NCBI RefSeq assembly: GCF_004348445.1 | Contig: NZ_SMKV01000010.1 | Location: 120,135-184,134, forward strand | DNA from: Saccharopolyspora aridisoli | Lineage (GTDB): Bacteria > Actinomycetota > Actinomycetes > Mycobacteriales > Pseudonocardiaceae | DNA length: 64,000 bases | Direction of reading: 5' to 3' | Shown: one piece after another, positions 1-8,249 of the stretch | Layout: each line of letters begins with the position of its first letter | Position numbering within the stretch: position 1 is the stretch's first letter | Translations under genes and position numbers: made by a program | Notes under the pieces: model-generated | Databases searched by the model: none | What the model saw: only the letters and a program-made list of their open reading frames with translations | Told to the model about the DNA's origin: nothing

Positions 1-386
1 CGCTGATCTTCACGCTGCTCGTCGGCATGGTCGTGGGCGACGCCGCGATCTTCTCGAGCGGCGACGTCTCGTGGTTCATCGGCCTTCCGGTGGCCCTGAT
101 CCCGCTCATCTACATCATGCAGCTGCTGCCGTTCGCGAAGGACACCGGGAGCCTCCCCTTCTTCAACGGCCTGTCCATGGGACTGGCCACGTACTTCATC
201 GGGACCTACACGAATTTCGGCGGCCTCTCACTGCCCGCCGACAGCGTGCTGCTGCCGCTGATCACCTCGGTCCCGGCGGTGCTGGGCGGACTGCTCGGTG
301 CCTTCCTCGGCTGGTTCAACGTCGCCATCATGACGCCGTTCGGCCGCCAAGCACCCCAACCGGCCGAAACAGTGGTCGACGCCTGA
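1..386 (+). CDS. C-terminal part of a polytopic membrane protein (DUF1097-like?)
   Basis: The reading frame is already open at the window edge, so the N-terminus lies outside. About 127 residues remain. They are strongly hydrophobic, with four or five likely membrane segments separated by short loops, and Gly/Ser-rich helices such as NGLSMGLATYFIGTY and VPAVLGGLLGAFLGWFN. The tail TPFGRQAPQPAETVVDA is hydrophilic and probably cytoplasmic. The glycine-rich helix pattern recalls DUF1097-type inner-membrane proteins, but the family call is weak because half the protein is missing. No substrate can be proposed. Confidence 0.6.
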   Translation, partial: LIFTLLVGMVVGDAAIFSSGDVSWFIGLPVALIPLIYIMQLLPFAKDTGSLPFFNGLSMGLATYFIGTYTNFGGLSLPADSVLLPLITSVPAVLGGLLGAFLGWFNVAIMTPFGRQAPQPAETVVDA

Positions 387-1016
387 CTTCCACCATCCGC
401 ACCCGCCGACCGGCCGCCTCGCACCACTCGAACGCGGCAGTGAGGCGCTCGAGCGACTCCTCGGGGTTCGTCTCGTCCCGGGCGAGCGCGAAACCGGCAT
501 ATGCTCGTTCTCCAGCTGGCCCAGAACACCCGATCGATGGGGTCGAGACTGCCGTCGGTCAGGGGTGACTCGGCGGACCCGGCGGTACTCCCGGTCCGCC
601 AGGTCGCCCAACCGCGGTGACGCGACCCGCCCCGCGGCGGTGACCGGGCCGGAACCCTCGCGGGAGTGCCGGGACTCCCACAGGTAGCGGGTGCCTTGCG
701 GGCGCCGGTAGGCGATCCACGTGCTGAACGGACGGGGACCGCCGCTGGCGGCGCGCTCCCAAGCGCGCGGTACGTTCGGCCCGACGGGCCGTCCGGGCGA
801 ACCTCCGCTCACGACGGCGTCACCACGGTGTTCTCCGGCTTCGAACTCAGCTGCTACGAGCAGGCCGCACGTTGAGCACTTCCCCACCCGCGCAGCAGAT
901 CCCCAACGGGGGCCGTCACCGGATGGTGCGCTTCCCTTGTGGACGCCCCGGGAGTGCGCGACGCAGCAGAACGGACACCCTGGTCGCAGATGCTGTCACG
1001 GGAGGTGGAGCGGCGC
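387..1016. other. 630-bp stretch without an intact gene
   Basis: No reading frame here looks like a whole gene. On the minus strand, roughly 620-760, one frame gives a coding-like peptide containing STWIAYRRPQGTRYLWESR, rich in aromatic and basic residues. The frame then drifts into arginine-rich, GC-driven translation. This may be a decayed gene fragment, but I could not assign a family. Confidence 0.35.
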
Positions 1017-1625
1017 TCACGCTCGGCGCGCGGCCGCGTACGCGGGTTCGCGAAGCCGCTCCAACGCAGGCGGCCACGCGAGTCCCGGCAGGACGTGGAT
1101 GACCGGGTCGAAGCGGATGGGCTGGTCGGCCGTCGCCCCGGTGCGGCCTGTGAGGTCCAACCTGCCGAATGGCCGCCACCGTCCAGTCGGCGTGGCGGCG
1201 AGCAGCCGGAAGCTCGCAACCGAGTCGTCCGTAGCCAACGGCACGGCAGCGAACAAGACCAACCCGTGCGCTGCCCTGTAGGGCAGCAGGGATCCATACG
1301 TCCCCGAGAACGGATCTCGTTGGGGCAGCAGGAAATACCGCAGGCCTGGCCGCAGACCAGTAGTGGCGAGCAGTAGGTCGTGGCGGTCGCCTGACGGCCC
1401 GCTGAACGTGAACGCGAGACCGTACACGTCCGGCAAGAGCTGGGGGAGGCCCATCGACCGGGAGATGCGGACCAACCCGTGATCCTCGCCGGCTTCGTCC
1501 AGCCATTCCACAGCCCACGGCTGCGGCGCCCCCGCTCGGCGCAGCACGGCTTCGTACACCGTGCCGTGCGGGTGCAGTGGTTTGCCACGCCTCAGCCGGG
1601 CGGCAGCCCCGAAGACCCCGCCCAT
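1017..1625 (-). CDS. Conserved actinobacterial protein, often annotated 'phosphodiesterase'
   Basis: A 202-residue protein opening with VFGAAARLRRGKPLHPHG, a signature I associate with a conserved actinobacterial family usually labelled phosphodiesterase. I know of no clear biochemical support for that label. The middle part carries the conserved-looking GLAFTFSG and LLLATTGLRPGLRYFLLP strings. The body ends in an Arg/Ala-rich tail typical of high-GC proteins. The start is uncertain: ATG at 1625 sits directly before the conserved block, while an in-frame ATG at 1652 has a better GAGG ribosome-binding site. The frame stays open upstream to 1991, but that extension is low-complexity and unlikely. 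Neighbours are unrelated. Confidence 0.55.
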   Translation of the reverse strand: MGGVFGAAARLRRGKPLHPHGTVYEAVLRRAGAPQPWAVEWLDEAGEDHGLVRISRSMGLPQLLPDVYGLAFTFSGPSGDRHDLLLATTGLRPGLRYFLLPQRDPFSGTYGSLLPYRAAHGLVLFAAVPLATDDSVASFRLLAATPTGRWRPFGRLDLTGRTGATADQPIRFDPVIHVLPGLAWPPALERLREPAYAAARRA

Positions 1626-2076
1626 CACAGCACCGGCACCGGAACACCACATGTCCTCGGGTTGCCCTGCAGGGACGGGCGTTACACCTCCGGCCGTCGT
1701 CAGCGCCCTGTTCCGCAGGTGCACATCGGACACCGACGCCCGTCCGAGTGACGGCGCGCCTTTCGCCTCGACGAACCGCGCTTCACCCTGTCGCCGAGCG
1801 ATATCGTCGGCTGAGGGTTTAAGAAGCCAGTTCGTGGCAAACCTGGCGTAAGCGGAGCCGCCGCTTTGAAAGCAGTTCGCGGTGGCTGCGCAAGGGTTAC
1901 GAAACCCCGTTCGAAGGGAAAACATCGCTAGAACCGCAAACAGCTGTGGGAGAGGTATTCGAACCGGGCGGCCGACTCCGCCCACCCGCAACGAGCGAAT
2001 CGGAGTCGATCCCTTCCACTTGGAACCAAACCTCGTGGACGAAAGGGCAAGAGCACGACACGAAAGGGGTATTCAA

Positions 2077-2346
2077 ATGAAACGACTGGCTCGTACGGTA
2101 GCGGCAGCGGCTCTCGCAGTCGGCTTGACGGCTGCGCCGGGTCTGGGCTTCGACGCGGCAACACCCTCAGCCACAGCCGCGAGCGGTCTTGCCCCCGTTC
2201 AAGAGCAACCAGAGCAGCAGAAGGACGACAACGATCAGTACTGGGGCCTGTTCGGCTTGCTCGGTCTGGCCGGCCTCGCAGGGCTGATGCGACGCCAGCA
2301 ACAGAGCAGCGAACGGCCGAGCGCGGGGCGCGGGCCTGGCGCGTGA
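2077..2346 (+). CDS. Small secreted/anchored protein of the WGxxGxxG-CTERM type
   Basis: An 89-residue protein with a clear signal peptide (KR, then a long Ala/Leu/Val core ending near ATAASG), a short Gln/Glu/Asp-rich linker, then a C-terminal segment YWGLFGLLGLAGLAGLMRR that fits the WGxxGxxG pattern: Trp-Gly and spaced glycines in a short hydrophobic helix followed by basic residues. Such C-termini are thought to be membrane-retention or sorting signals, so the protein probably ends up tethered at the outer face of the membrane. The start is supported by GAAAGGGG eight bases upstream. A second tiny membrane protein follows 48 bp downstream and may be co-transcribed. The molecular role is unknown. 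Confidence 0.75.
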   Translation: MKRLARTVAAAALAVGLTAAPGLGFDAATPSATAASGLAPVQEQPEQQKDDNDQYWGLFGLLGLAGLAGLMRRQQQSSERPSAGRGPGA

Positions 2347-2394
2347 GTACGGACAGCCGACCGCACCGCCTCGGCACTACATCGGAGGTCGAGA

Positions 2395-2514
2395 ATGCGA
2401 TTTCGCAATGTGGAGATCAAGCCGGTTGGTGGTGCGGTCGGCTGTCTGACCATGGTCCTCATTTCGGTGGTGCTGTCCGTAGCGCTGACCCTCTTGTTGA
2501 ACTACATGCGGTGA
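2395..2514 (+). CDS. 39-residue single-pass membrane protein
   Basis: A micro-gene with a strong GGAGG six bases before its ATG. The product begins MRFRNVEIKPVGGAVGCL and continues as one hydrophobic helix (TMVLISVVLSVALTLLLN) ending in YMR. It is basic and amphipathic at the N-terminus with a single membrane span, so it should sit in the cytoplasmic membrane with a short cytosolic head. I recall similar short proteins from other actinobacteria, but no function is known to me. It lies 48 bp behind the WGxxGxxG protein in the same direction. Confidence 0.7.
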   Translation: MRFRNVEIKPVGGAVGCLTMVLISVVLSVALTLLLNYMR

Positions 2515-3189
2515 TGATCGACGCCGCGCGAGCGATCACCGATCCCAACACGGCCTCGTTCGGACCCAGAGGAGACCGCCCGTGGTAACACGTGCGACGA
2601 ATACCTGAGCTGGTCCCTACAGCGCACTCCAGCCCACGCTTCACACCACTGTCCCGCCAGGCTGCTTCCGAATTGATCACCGTAGGTCAACAGCTCGGCG
2701 TTCTCACCTGATTGTCCACATTGGTCGCTCAGGCGTAGCCGCTTCGCCGGACCGTGCAACGCGTTCATGATCAGCACCGGTGCCGGTCCGTTCAACGTCG
2801 GCTCGTTCTCCCAAAAATGGTCTTCTGCTCACCCGGGACGAGTTCTCCAGGCTACGCGCGGAGGTTGCTGAGCCAGATGTCGATGGTGGATGTCGGACGA
2901 CCACTGCATGTTCGGTGCGTTGGCAGTGAGATGTGAGATCACCGTCCATCGTGAACGGCACAGCGACCACATCATCACGAAAATGGCGGGGACACGACGA
3001 CACTCCGAAGCGAGGCCGAAGCCTCGCACCTCAGGTGTCAACCGAAAAAGACGCCGCAGCAACCGCATGCGCAAGGCCTCCGCGCACCGTCAAGACGCGG
3101 CGGGCATCCGGAAGCCGCCATTGGGCGAGTTGTTCGCGACACCGGCGAAAGACGGCCTGCGGCCCCGCGCTGGTCCGGTAGATGCTCGC
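2515..3189. other. 675-bp stretch without a recognisable gene
   Basis: Only short GC-driven open frames with improbable composition are present on both strands. I see no promoter, repeat or remnant I can name. Confidence 0.4.
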
Positions 3190-3630
3190 TCAACGTTCCT
3201 CGGCGGGGCTACGGGCATCGAAGTAGCGAGCCATGCGTTCCCAGTAGAGCAGCAAGAGCAACATCTGGGCGGCCGTTGCAGCGCTCGCGATCCACAGGTT
3301 TCGACGGCGAGCCGCTACGAGCGCCACCACACCTGCTCCGGTTGCGATCGCGTTGATGGCCAGCGCTACGTCTTTGGGGCGGTCAACGATCCACAGTTCC
3401 TCGCCGAGCATGGCTCTCGTTGCCCATGCTCGCTGATCTGCTGGCTTGGGGAACACGACCGGGTTGAGCGCGAACCACGCAGCCACAACCGCCGCGTGCG
3501 GCCACCGGCGCGTCCACACCGGAACCAGGACCAAAGGGGTCGTCGCCCATCGTGTCCACGCACTCCAGGCGTTCGAGTGCCGGGCGAACACGGCGCGACG
3601 GAGGTGAGCGATCGAGGAGGTAGATCCCAT
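3190..3630 (-). CDS. DUF6653-type small membrane protein
   Basis: A 146-residue protein with the pattern I associate with DUF6653: FARHSNAWSAWTRWATTP near the N-terminus, then LVPVWTRRWPHAAVV, WFALNPVVFPKP, AWATRAMLGEELWI and a terminal YWERMARYFD. Three to four hydrophobic segments suggest an integral membrane protein. It stands alone between unrelated genes. The downstream 270 bp to the arsenic flavoprotein hold no gene I recognise. Function unknown. Confidence 0.65.
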   Translation of the reverse strand: MGSTSSIAHLRRAVFARHSNAWSAWTRWATTPLVLVPVWTRRWPHAAVVAAWFALNPVVFPKPADQRAWATRAMLGEELWIVDRPKDVALAINAIATGAGVVALVAARRRNLWIASAATAAQMLLLLLYWERMARYFDARSPAEER

Positions 3631-3903
3631 GTCGGTGTGCTCCGTCCCAAGAACCGGCTACGTCACGCCGACCAGACTTCCCGGCACACCGCAGATCACG
3701 CTACCCGCATGTCTCCGGAGGATCCAGCCCTGCATCGAGCACAGGCCTCGCACAACGGTGTCGCTGCGACAACGAGCCCGTCGATCACCGGCAACTCCGC
3801 CGGCACCTCTCCGACGCCTTGGCAGGTGGCCTGCCGCAGCCCAGCGGGTAGGGGAATCGTGACGACGCCGACCACGACGGCCAGGCCCACGAGTGCGTGC
3901 CGG

Positions 3904-5238
3904 TCAGCGCTCAGCGGCTCCCGGCGCTGCGAGCTCGACTGCCTGCTGCGGCGCGGCGCAGCATCCGCCACCCTGCTCTGCCTCGGGCTCGTCGAACAGC
4001 CCGGCCCCGCCGCACACCCCGGTCTCCGGCAGGACGAGCTCCACCCGCTCGGCGGATTCGGTGTCGCCGGCGATCGCGGCGGTTACGCTGCGGACCTGCT
4101 CGTAGCCTGTCATCGCCAGGAACGTCGGCGCCCGGCCGTAGCTCTTCATCCCGACCACGAACACCCCCGGTTCCGGATGTGCCAGCTCCTTGGCTCCGTG
4201 CGGGTAGACGGTGCCGCAGGAGTGCACGTTCGGATCGATCAACGGCGCCAGGGCGGTCGGCGCCTGCAGCACCGGGTCCAGGTCCAACCGGACTTCCGAG
4301 AGCCAGGACAGATCCGGACGGAACCCGGTCAGCACCACGACCTCGTCGACGGGCGCGCTCTTGTCCCCCTCGAACGAGGTCAGAACCAAGCGACCGTCCC
4401 CATCGGCCTCGACCGCTGCGGTGCGAAAACCCGTCATCGTGCGAACGTGTCCGGCTTCGACCGCTTGCTTGGCGCGCAACCCCAGCGCCCCGCGCTCGGG
4501 CAGCTGGTCGGCTTCACCGCCACCGAACACATCCCCCGAGCGGCCCCGGCGCAGCACCCACACGATCTCCGTGCCAGCCACCTCCTCGGCCAGTCCGGCG
4601 AAGGCCACCAACGCGGTGAGGGCCGAATGCCCACTACCGGCGACCGCGATGCGCTTGCCCGCGAACCGAGCCCGGACCTGGCCATCGGAGACGTCGGGCA
4701 CCTGGTAGCTGATCCTGTCCCGTGCAGCGAGCTCTCCGGCGGCCGGGAGCCCGTCGCCGCCCAGGGGGTTAGGGCTCCGCCACGTCCCGGAGGCATCGAT
4801 GACCGCCTGAGCCGCGATCCTCTCCTCGCCGTCGGCCGTCTCGACGTGCACCGTCAACGGCTCGGACGCCCGCCCGGCATCCACGACCCGGTCCCGCCCG
4901 CGGCGAGCCACGCCCACCACCCGGGCACCGAAGCGCACCCGCTCCCCCAGCGCAGCCGCCAGCGGCTGCAGGTACTGCTCGACCCAATCCGCACCGGCCG
5001 GGTACGCCGCCGGATCCGGCGCGTGCCATCCCTCGCGCTCCAGCAACCGCGCCGCAGCCGGGTCGATCAACTCCGCCCACTGCGAGAACAACCGGACGTG
5101 CGACCACTCCCGCACCGCGGAGCCGACCTCCGGCCCCGCCTCCAGCACCAAGGGCTTCAAGCCCCGCTCGAAAACTTCTGACGCAGCCGCCAGACCCACC
5201 GGGCCCGCACCCACCACGACAACCGGCAACTCGTCCAC
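3904..5238 (-). CDS. FAD/NAD(P)-binding flavoprotein of arsenic clusters (ArsO-like)
   Basis: A 444-residue flavoprotein with an N-terminal dinucleotide fold VVVVGAGPVGLAAA, a second one IAVAGSGHSALTAL (about residue 220), and an ATG-like TGFRPDLSWL segment, as in flavin-containing and baeyer-villiger-like monooxygenases found beside arsR genes in actinobacteria. The C-terminus ends in a Cys-rich tail containing GGGCCAAP, a possible metal or arsenical contact. I chose the GTG at 5238 because AAGGGGAG sits just upstream; an ATG at 5262 lies inside operator DNA and has no such site. It is divergent from the ArsR-GNAT gene across three shared operators, so it should be induced by arsenicals. The exact reaction (oxidation of organoarsenical or arsenite) is inferred. 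Confidence 0.8.
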   Translation of the reverse strand: MDELPVVVVGAGPVGLAAASEVFERGLKPLVLEAGPEVGSAVREWSHVRLFSQWAELIDPAAARLLEREGWHAPDPAAYPAGADWVEQYLQPLAAALGERVRFGARVVGVARRGRDRVVDAGRASEPLTVHVETADGEERIAAQAVIDASGTWRSPNPLGGDGLPAAGELAARDRISYQVPDVSDGQVRARFAGKRIAVAGSGHSALTALVAFAGLAEEVAGTEIVWVLRRGRSGDVFGGGEADQLPERGALGLRAKQAVEAGHVRTMTGFRTAAVEADGDGRLVLTSFEGDKSAPVDEVVVLTGFRPDLSWLSEVRLDLDPVLQAPTALAPLIDPNVHSCGTVYPHGAKELAHPEPGVFVVGMKSYGRAPTFLAMTGYEQVRSVTAAIAGDTESAERVELVLPETGVCGGAGLFDEPEAEQGGGCCAAPQQAVELAAPGAAER

Positions 5239-5253
5239 GGCACTCCCCTTTAC

Positions 5254-5328
5254 ATCGATCATCTTCGATGAAGTTGTCTCAACTGTATCGACGCGGATCG
5301 ATTGACGCAACCATCGATGTGCGTCGAT
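5254..5328. promoter_or_regulatory. Divergent arsenic promoter with three ATCGA-N6-TCGAT operators
   Basis: Three 16-bp inverted repeats of identical design lie in 75 bp: 5254-5269 (ATCGATCATCTTCGAT), 5287-5302 (ATCGACGCGGATCGAT) and 5313-5328 (ATCGATGTGCGTCGAT). All have perfect ATCGA/TCGAT arms with a six-base spacer. They fill the gap between the two divergent genes, the first just behind the flavoprotein start and the last ten bases before the ArsR start. The size fits ArsR/SmtB-family dimers, so this is the likely binding cluster for the adjacent regulator. Confidence 0.8.
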
Positions 5329-5337
5329 ACTCATGGC

Positions 5338-6177
5338 ATGACGACGACGGCTCCTGAGACCGGACTGCTGCCCGCAGAGGATGCGGCCACCTACGCCGAG
5401 TGGTTCGCGTGCCTGGCCGAACCCACCCGCGTCCGCCTGCTGCACGCGGTGGCGGCGGCCGGCACGATCAGCGTGGGCACCTTGACCGAACAGCTCGGCA
5501 TCAGCCAGTCCACCTGCTCCCACCACGTGCGCAAGCTCGCCGACGTCGGGTTCGTGCTGCTGACCAAGAAACGCACCACCACCTTCGTCTCGGTCAACAC
5601 CGCCTGCTGCACCGGCTTGCCGCACGCCGCCGACGCGGTCATGGGTGTCGTGGCCCGCCCCTGCTGCCCCGACGACCTCCCCGAGGACGTCACCGTCCGC
5701 CAGCTGGAACCCGGCGACTGGACGGACGTGCGTCGCATCTACGCCGAAGGCATCGCCACCGGCCACGCCACTTTCGAAACCGACGTCCCGCCCCGCAAGT
5801 CGCTGGAGGCCAAGTGGCTGCCGGACCACCGGTGGGTCGCCGAGGTCGACGGGCAGGTCGCCGGGTGGGCCGCCGCGACTCCCGTGTCCACCCGGGACTG
5901 CTACTCGGGCGTGGCTGAAACGTCGGTCTACGTCAGCGAGGACTTCCGAGGCCGTGGCGTCGGAAAATCCTTGCTGCACAAGCTGGTCACGGCCGCCGAC
6001 GCCGGGGGCTTGTGGACGCTGCAGACCTCCACCTTCCCCGAGAACCGGGCCAGCATCGCCCTGCACTGCTCCGCCGGATTCCGCACCGTCGGGGTGCGCG
6101 AACGCATCGCCCACCACCACGGCGTCTGGCGCGACACCGTCTTCCTCGAACGCCGCCGCAGCTGCGACGACGACTGA
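5338..6177 (+). CDS. arsR: ArsR-family regulator fused to a GNAT acetyltransferase (ArsN1-like)
   Basis: A 279-residue fusion. Residues 15-100 form an ArsR winged helix (WFACLAEPTRVRLLHAV, recognition region QLGISQSTCSHHVRKL). Residues about 117-270 form a GNAT fold of the phosphinothricin/arsinothricin N-acetyltransferase type, with the acetyl-CoA loop RGRGVG at 204-209 and the ETSVYV strand before it. Candidate arsenic ligands are C60 in the recognition helix, C90-C91, and C109-C110 at the domain junction. Family knowledge: ArsN1 enzymes acetylate the antibiotic arsinothricin. The fusion would couple sensing to detoxification. Start ATG 5338 gives a very short leader next to the third operator; an upstream TTG at 5302 is possible but would place coding sequence over that operator. 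Confidence 0.85.
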   Translation: MTTTAPETGLLPAEDAATYAEWFACLAEPTRVRLLHAVAAAGTISVGTLTEQLGISQSTCSHHVRKLADVGFVLLTKKRTTTFVSVNTACCTGLPHAADAVMGVVARPCCPDDLPEDVTVRQLEPGDWTDVRRIYAEGIATGHATFETDVPPRKSLEAKWLPDHRWVAEVDGQVAGWAAATPVSTRDCYSGVAETSVYVSEDFRGRGVGKSLLHKLVTAADAGGLWTLQTSTFPENRASIALHCSAGFRTVGVRERIAHHHGVWRDTVFLERRRSCDDD

Positions 6178-6240
6178 CCTGGTCCAACGACCACCCCACC
6201 CACACCCGCCGCGAGGGCGTCGGTCGATGAGAGGTGCCCT

Positions 6241-6360
6241 GTGAACGACTGCGACGCCATCGTCATGGGCGGCGGCAGGTCCGGACACGCCCTGGGCCTC
6301 CGGCTCGTCGTGCTGGGAGCAGGAGACGAACCCCTCGACGCCGACTCCGCGCCCACCACC
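6241..6360 (+). pseudogene. Amino-terminal scrap of a flavoprotein (disulfide-reductase type)
   Basis: A GTG at 6241 with GAGAGG seven bases upstream begins NDCDAIVMGGGRSGHALGLRL, close to the N-terminal FAD fold of mercuric-reductase or dihydrolipoamide-dehydrogenase-like proteins (normally DAIVIGGGPAG). After about 30 residues the homology is lost and the frame turns into Pro/Thr/Arg-rich translation with no second motif. I read it as a truncated remnant starting 63 bp behind the ArsR fusion, perhaps once part of the same operon. The rest of the gap to 6626 shows nothing. Confidence 0.5.
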
Positions 6361-6626
6361 GCCTCAGCACCGTCACCGACGACAACGAGGGCACGGTTCG
6401 TGGACGAGAACGTCCGCGCGCCGATCCGCGCGGAGCCGGGTCGCGGTCGCCCGCCGAGCGGAAAGCGCAGCGGTTCTCCGGTTCCAGCAGCCGCAACCGA
6501 TGCACGGCGTTGCGACTGCCTTCACCGGAGAACCGCTGAGGAATCACGCAGAGGAGAGGGCGGCGGCGGTGCCGACCGCCACCGCCGCGACCTCGAACCA
6601 CGCCTAGCGCAGGGGAAGCACCGAGA

Positions 6627-8249
6627 TCACCGGCTCTCGCTCCGGGTGGGCTCCGTGCTCACCACGGCGACCTCGACGTCCTGCGGAGACTCCTCCGGTG
6701 TCGCTGCGCGCGCACCGGAGACCGGCACCCGAGCACTGTTGGGGCCATGCTCATCCCGGAGGGTCTTGTAGAAGGCCGCGCAGATGCCCACCAGGATGAT
6801 CGCGAAGGGCGTCCCGGTGAGCACCGAGGCCTTCTGCAGCCCCTCGAGGCCACCAGACACCAGCAACACGGCCGCGACCCCGGCGAGCAACACGCCCCAC
6901 AGCAGCCGAACCCAGGTCCTCGGGTTCGGCTCGCCGCCCGTGGACAACTCGCCCAGCACCACCGTGCCCGCGTCGGCGCCCGCTACGAAGAACACCCACA
7001 GCACGATCAACGTGATCACCGACATGAGCCCGGCCATCGGGTACTGCTGGATGAACACGAACATCCCGGCCGCGGGGCTCTGCTGCACGGTCTGCGCGAT
7101 GTCACCGGCCAGACCGCTGCGCGCCAGCTGCAGCGCGGCGCCGCCGAACACCGCGATCCAGATCATGCTGACCAGGCTGGGCACCAGCACGGTGGCCGCG
7201 ACGAACTCGCGGATCGTGCGACCGCGCGAGATGCGCGCCATGAACAGACCCACGTACGGGGCCCAGGCGATCCACCAGGACCAGTAGAAGACGGTCCAGC
7301 TGCCCATCCACCCGTTGTCCGGGCTGAAGGCGTCCAGCCGGAAGCTCATCGGCAGGATGTTGCCCAGGTAATCACCGAGACCCTCGGTGAAGGCGTTGAT
7401 CTGGGTGATGCTCGGGCCCACGATGAAGTAGAAGATCAGCAGGACCGGGGCGATGAGCATGCTGATGTTCGACAGCCACTTGATGCCGTGCTCGATCCGC
7501 GTCGTTGCCGAGCCCATGAACGCGGCCGTGGTCAGGGCCAGCACGATCAGCTGCACGACGATTCCGGTGGGGAACCCGAAGGTCTCACCCAGTCCCGCGG
7601 TCATCTGCAGGCCTGCCTGCCCGAGCGCCACGGCAATGCCGAACACCACTGCCAGCACCGCCAGCACGTCGATGGCCTTGCCCAGCGGTCCGTCGACGCG
7701 ATCGCCGAGCAGCGGCCGGAAGATCGCGCTGAGCAGTCCCCGCTCGTTCTTGCGATGGGTGAAGTAGGCCACGGCCAGGCCCGCGACCGCGTAGATAGCC
7801 CACGGGTGCAGCGCCCAGTGGAAGAACGAGTACTTGATCGCCACCCCGGCGGCTTCGTCGCTGCTGGGCGGAGCGAGGCCGAAGGGGACGTCGACGTAGT
7901 GCGACAGCGGTTCGGCCAGGCCCCAGAAGATGATCGCCGGACCCATCCCCGCCTGGAACATCATGGCGAACCAGGACATTCGGCCGAATTCTGGCTCGTC
8001 CCGATCAGCACCGAGCTTGATCCGCCCGTAGCCGCTCAAACCCAGGTAGATGACGAACACGAGGAAGATGTTCGCGGTGAGCAGGAAGAACCAGCTCATA
8101 TCCGCTACGACGTAGTTGAAGAGCTGAGTTGTCACGGTCCCGAACCCGTTCGGGTCCACCGCTCCCCACAGGACGACCAGCGCCGAAACGGCTATCGATA
8201 CCGCGAAAACGGTATGATTCGTCGCCCTCTTGTTTTGCACTTTTTCCAT
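6627..8249 (-). CDS. BCCT-family betaine/choline/carnitine transporter
   Basis: A 540-residue, 12-helix permease. Family hallmarks are visible: GMGPAIIFWGLAEP at the helix 3 unwound segment, and the Trp-rich helix 8 motif FYWSWWIAWAPYVGLFMARISRGRTIREF split over about residues 320-350. BCCT carriers import quaternary ammonium compounds such as glycine betaine, choline or carnitine, driven by Na+ or H+. Whether this one couples to Na+ is not settled by what I see; the glycine motif here has a Pro-Ala pair (GMGPAI), unlike the GMGIG of BetP. The C-terminal tail (about 45 residues, acidic and Ser/Thr-rich) is short, which argues against a BetP-like osmosensory domain. It stands alone; both flanks are gene-poor. 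Confidence 0.9.
   Translation of the reverse strand: MEKVQNKRATNHTVFAVSIAVSALVVLWGAVDPNGFGTVTTQLFNYVVADMSWFFLLTANIFLVFVIYLGLSGYGRIKLGADRDEPEFGRMSWFAMMFQAGMGPAIIFWGLAEPLSHYVDVPFGLAPPSSDEAAGVAIKYSFFHWALHPWAIYAVAGLAVAYFTHRKNERGLLSAIFRPLLGDRVDGPLGKAIDVLAVLAVVFGIAVALGQAGLQMTAGLGETFGFPTGIVVQLIVLALTTAAFMGSATTRIEHGIKWLSNISMLIAPVLLIFYFIVGPSITQINAFTEGLGDYLGNILPMSFRLDAFSPDNGWMGSWTVFYWSWWIAWAPYVGLFMARISRGRTIREFVAATVLVPSLVSMIWIAVFGGAALQLARSGLAGDIAQTVQQSPAAGMFVFIQQYPMAGLMSVITLIVLWVFFVAGADAGTVVLGELSTGGEPNPRTWVRLLWGVLLAGVAAVLLVSGGLEGLQKASVLTGTPFAIILVGICAAFYKTLRDEHGPNSARVPVSGARAATPEESPQDVEVAVVSTEPTRSESR

Noticed and set aside
2890..5181. Very long plus-strand open frame opposite the arsenic flavoprotein
   Set aside because: Composition is Arg/Pro/His-rich and no motif appears; it is the antisense shadow of the flavoprotein gene.
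6241..6771. Whole 176-codon frame beginning with an FAD-like motif
   Set aside because: Homology stops after about 30 residues and the remainder overlaps the BCCT gene end; treated as a remnant instead.
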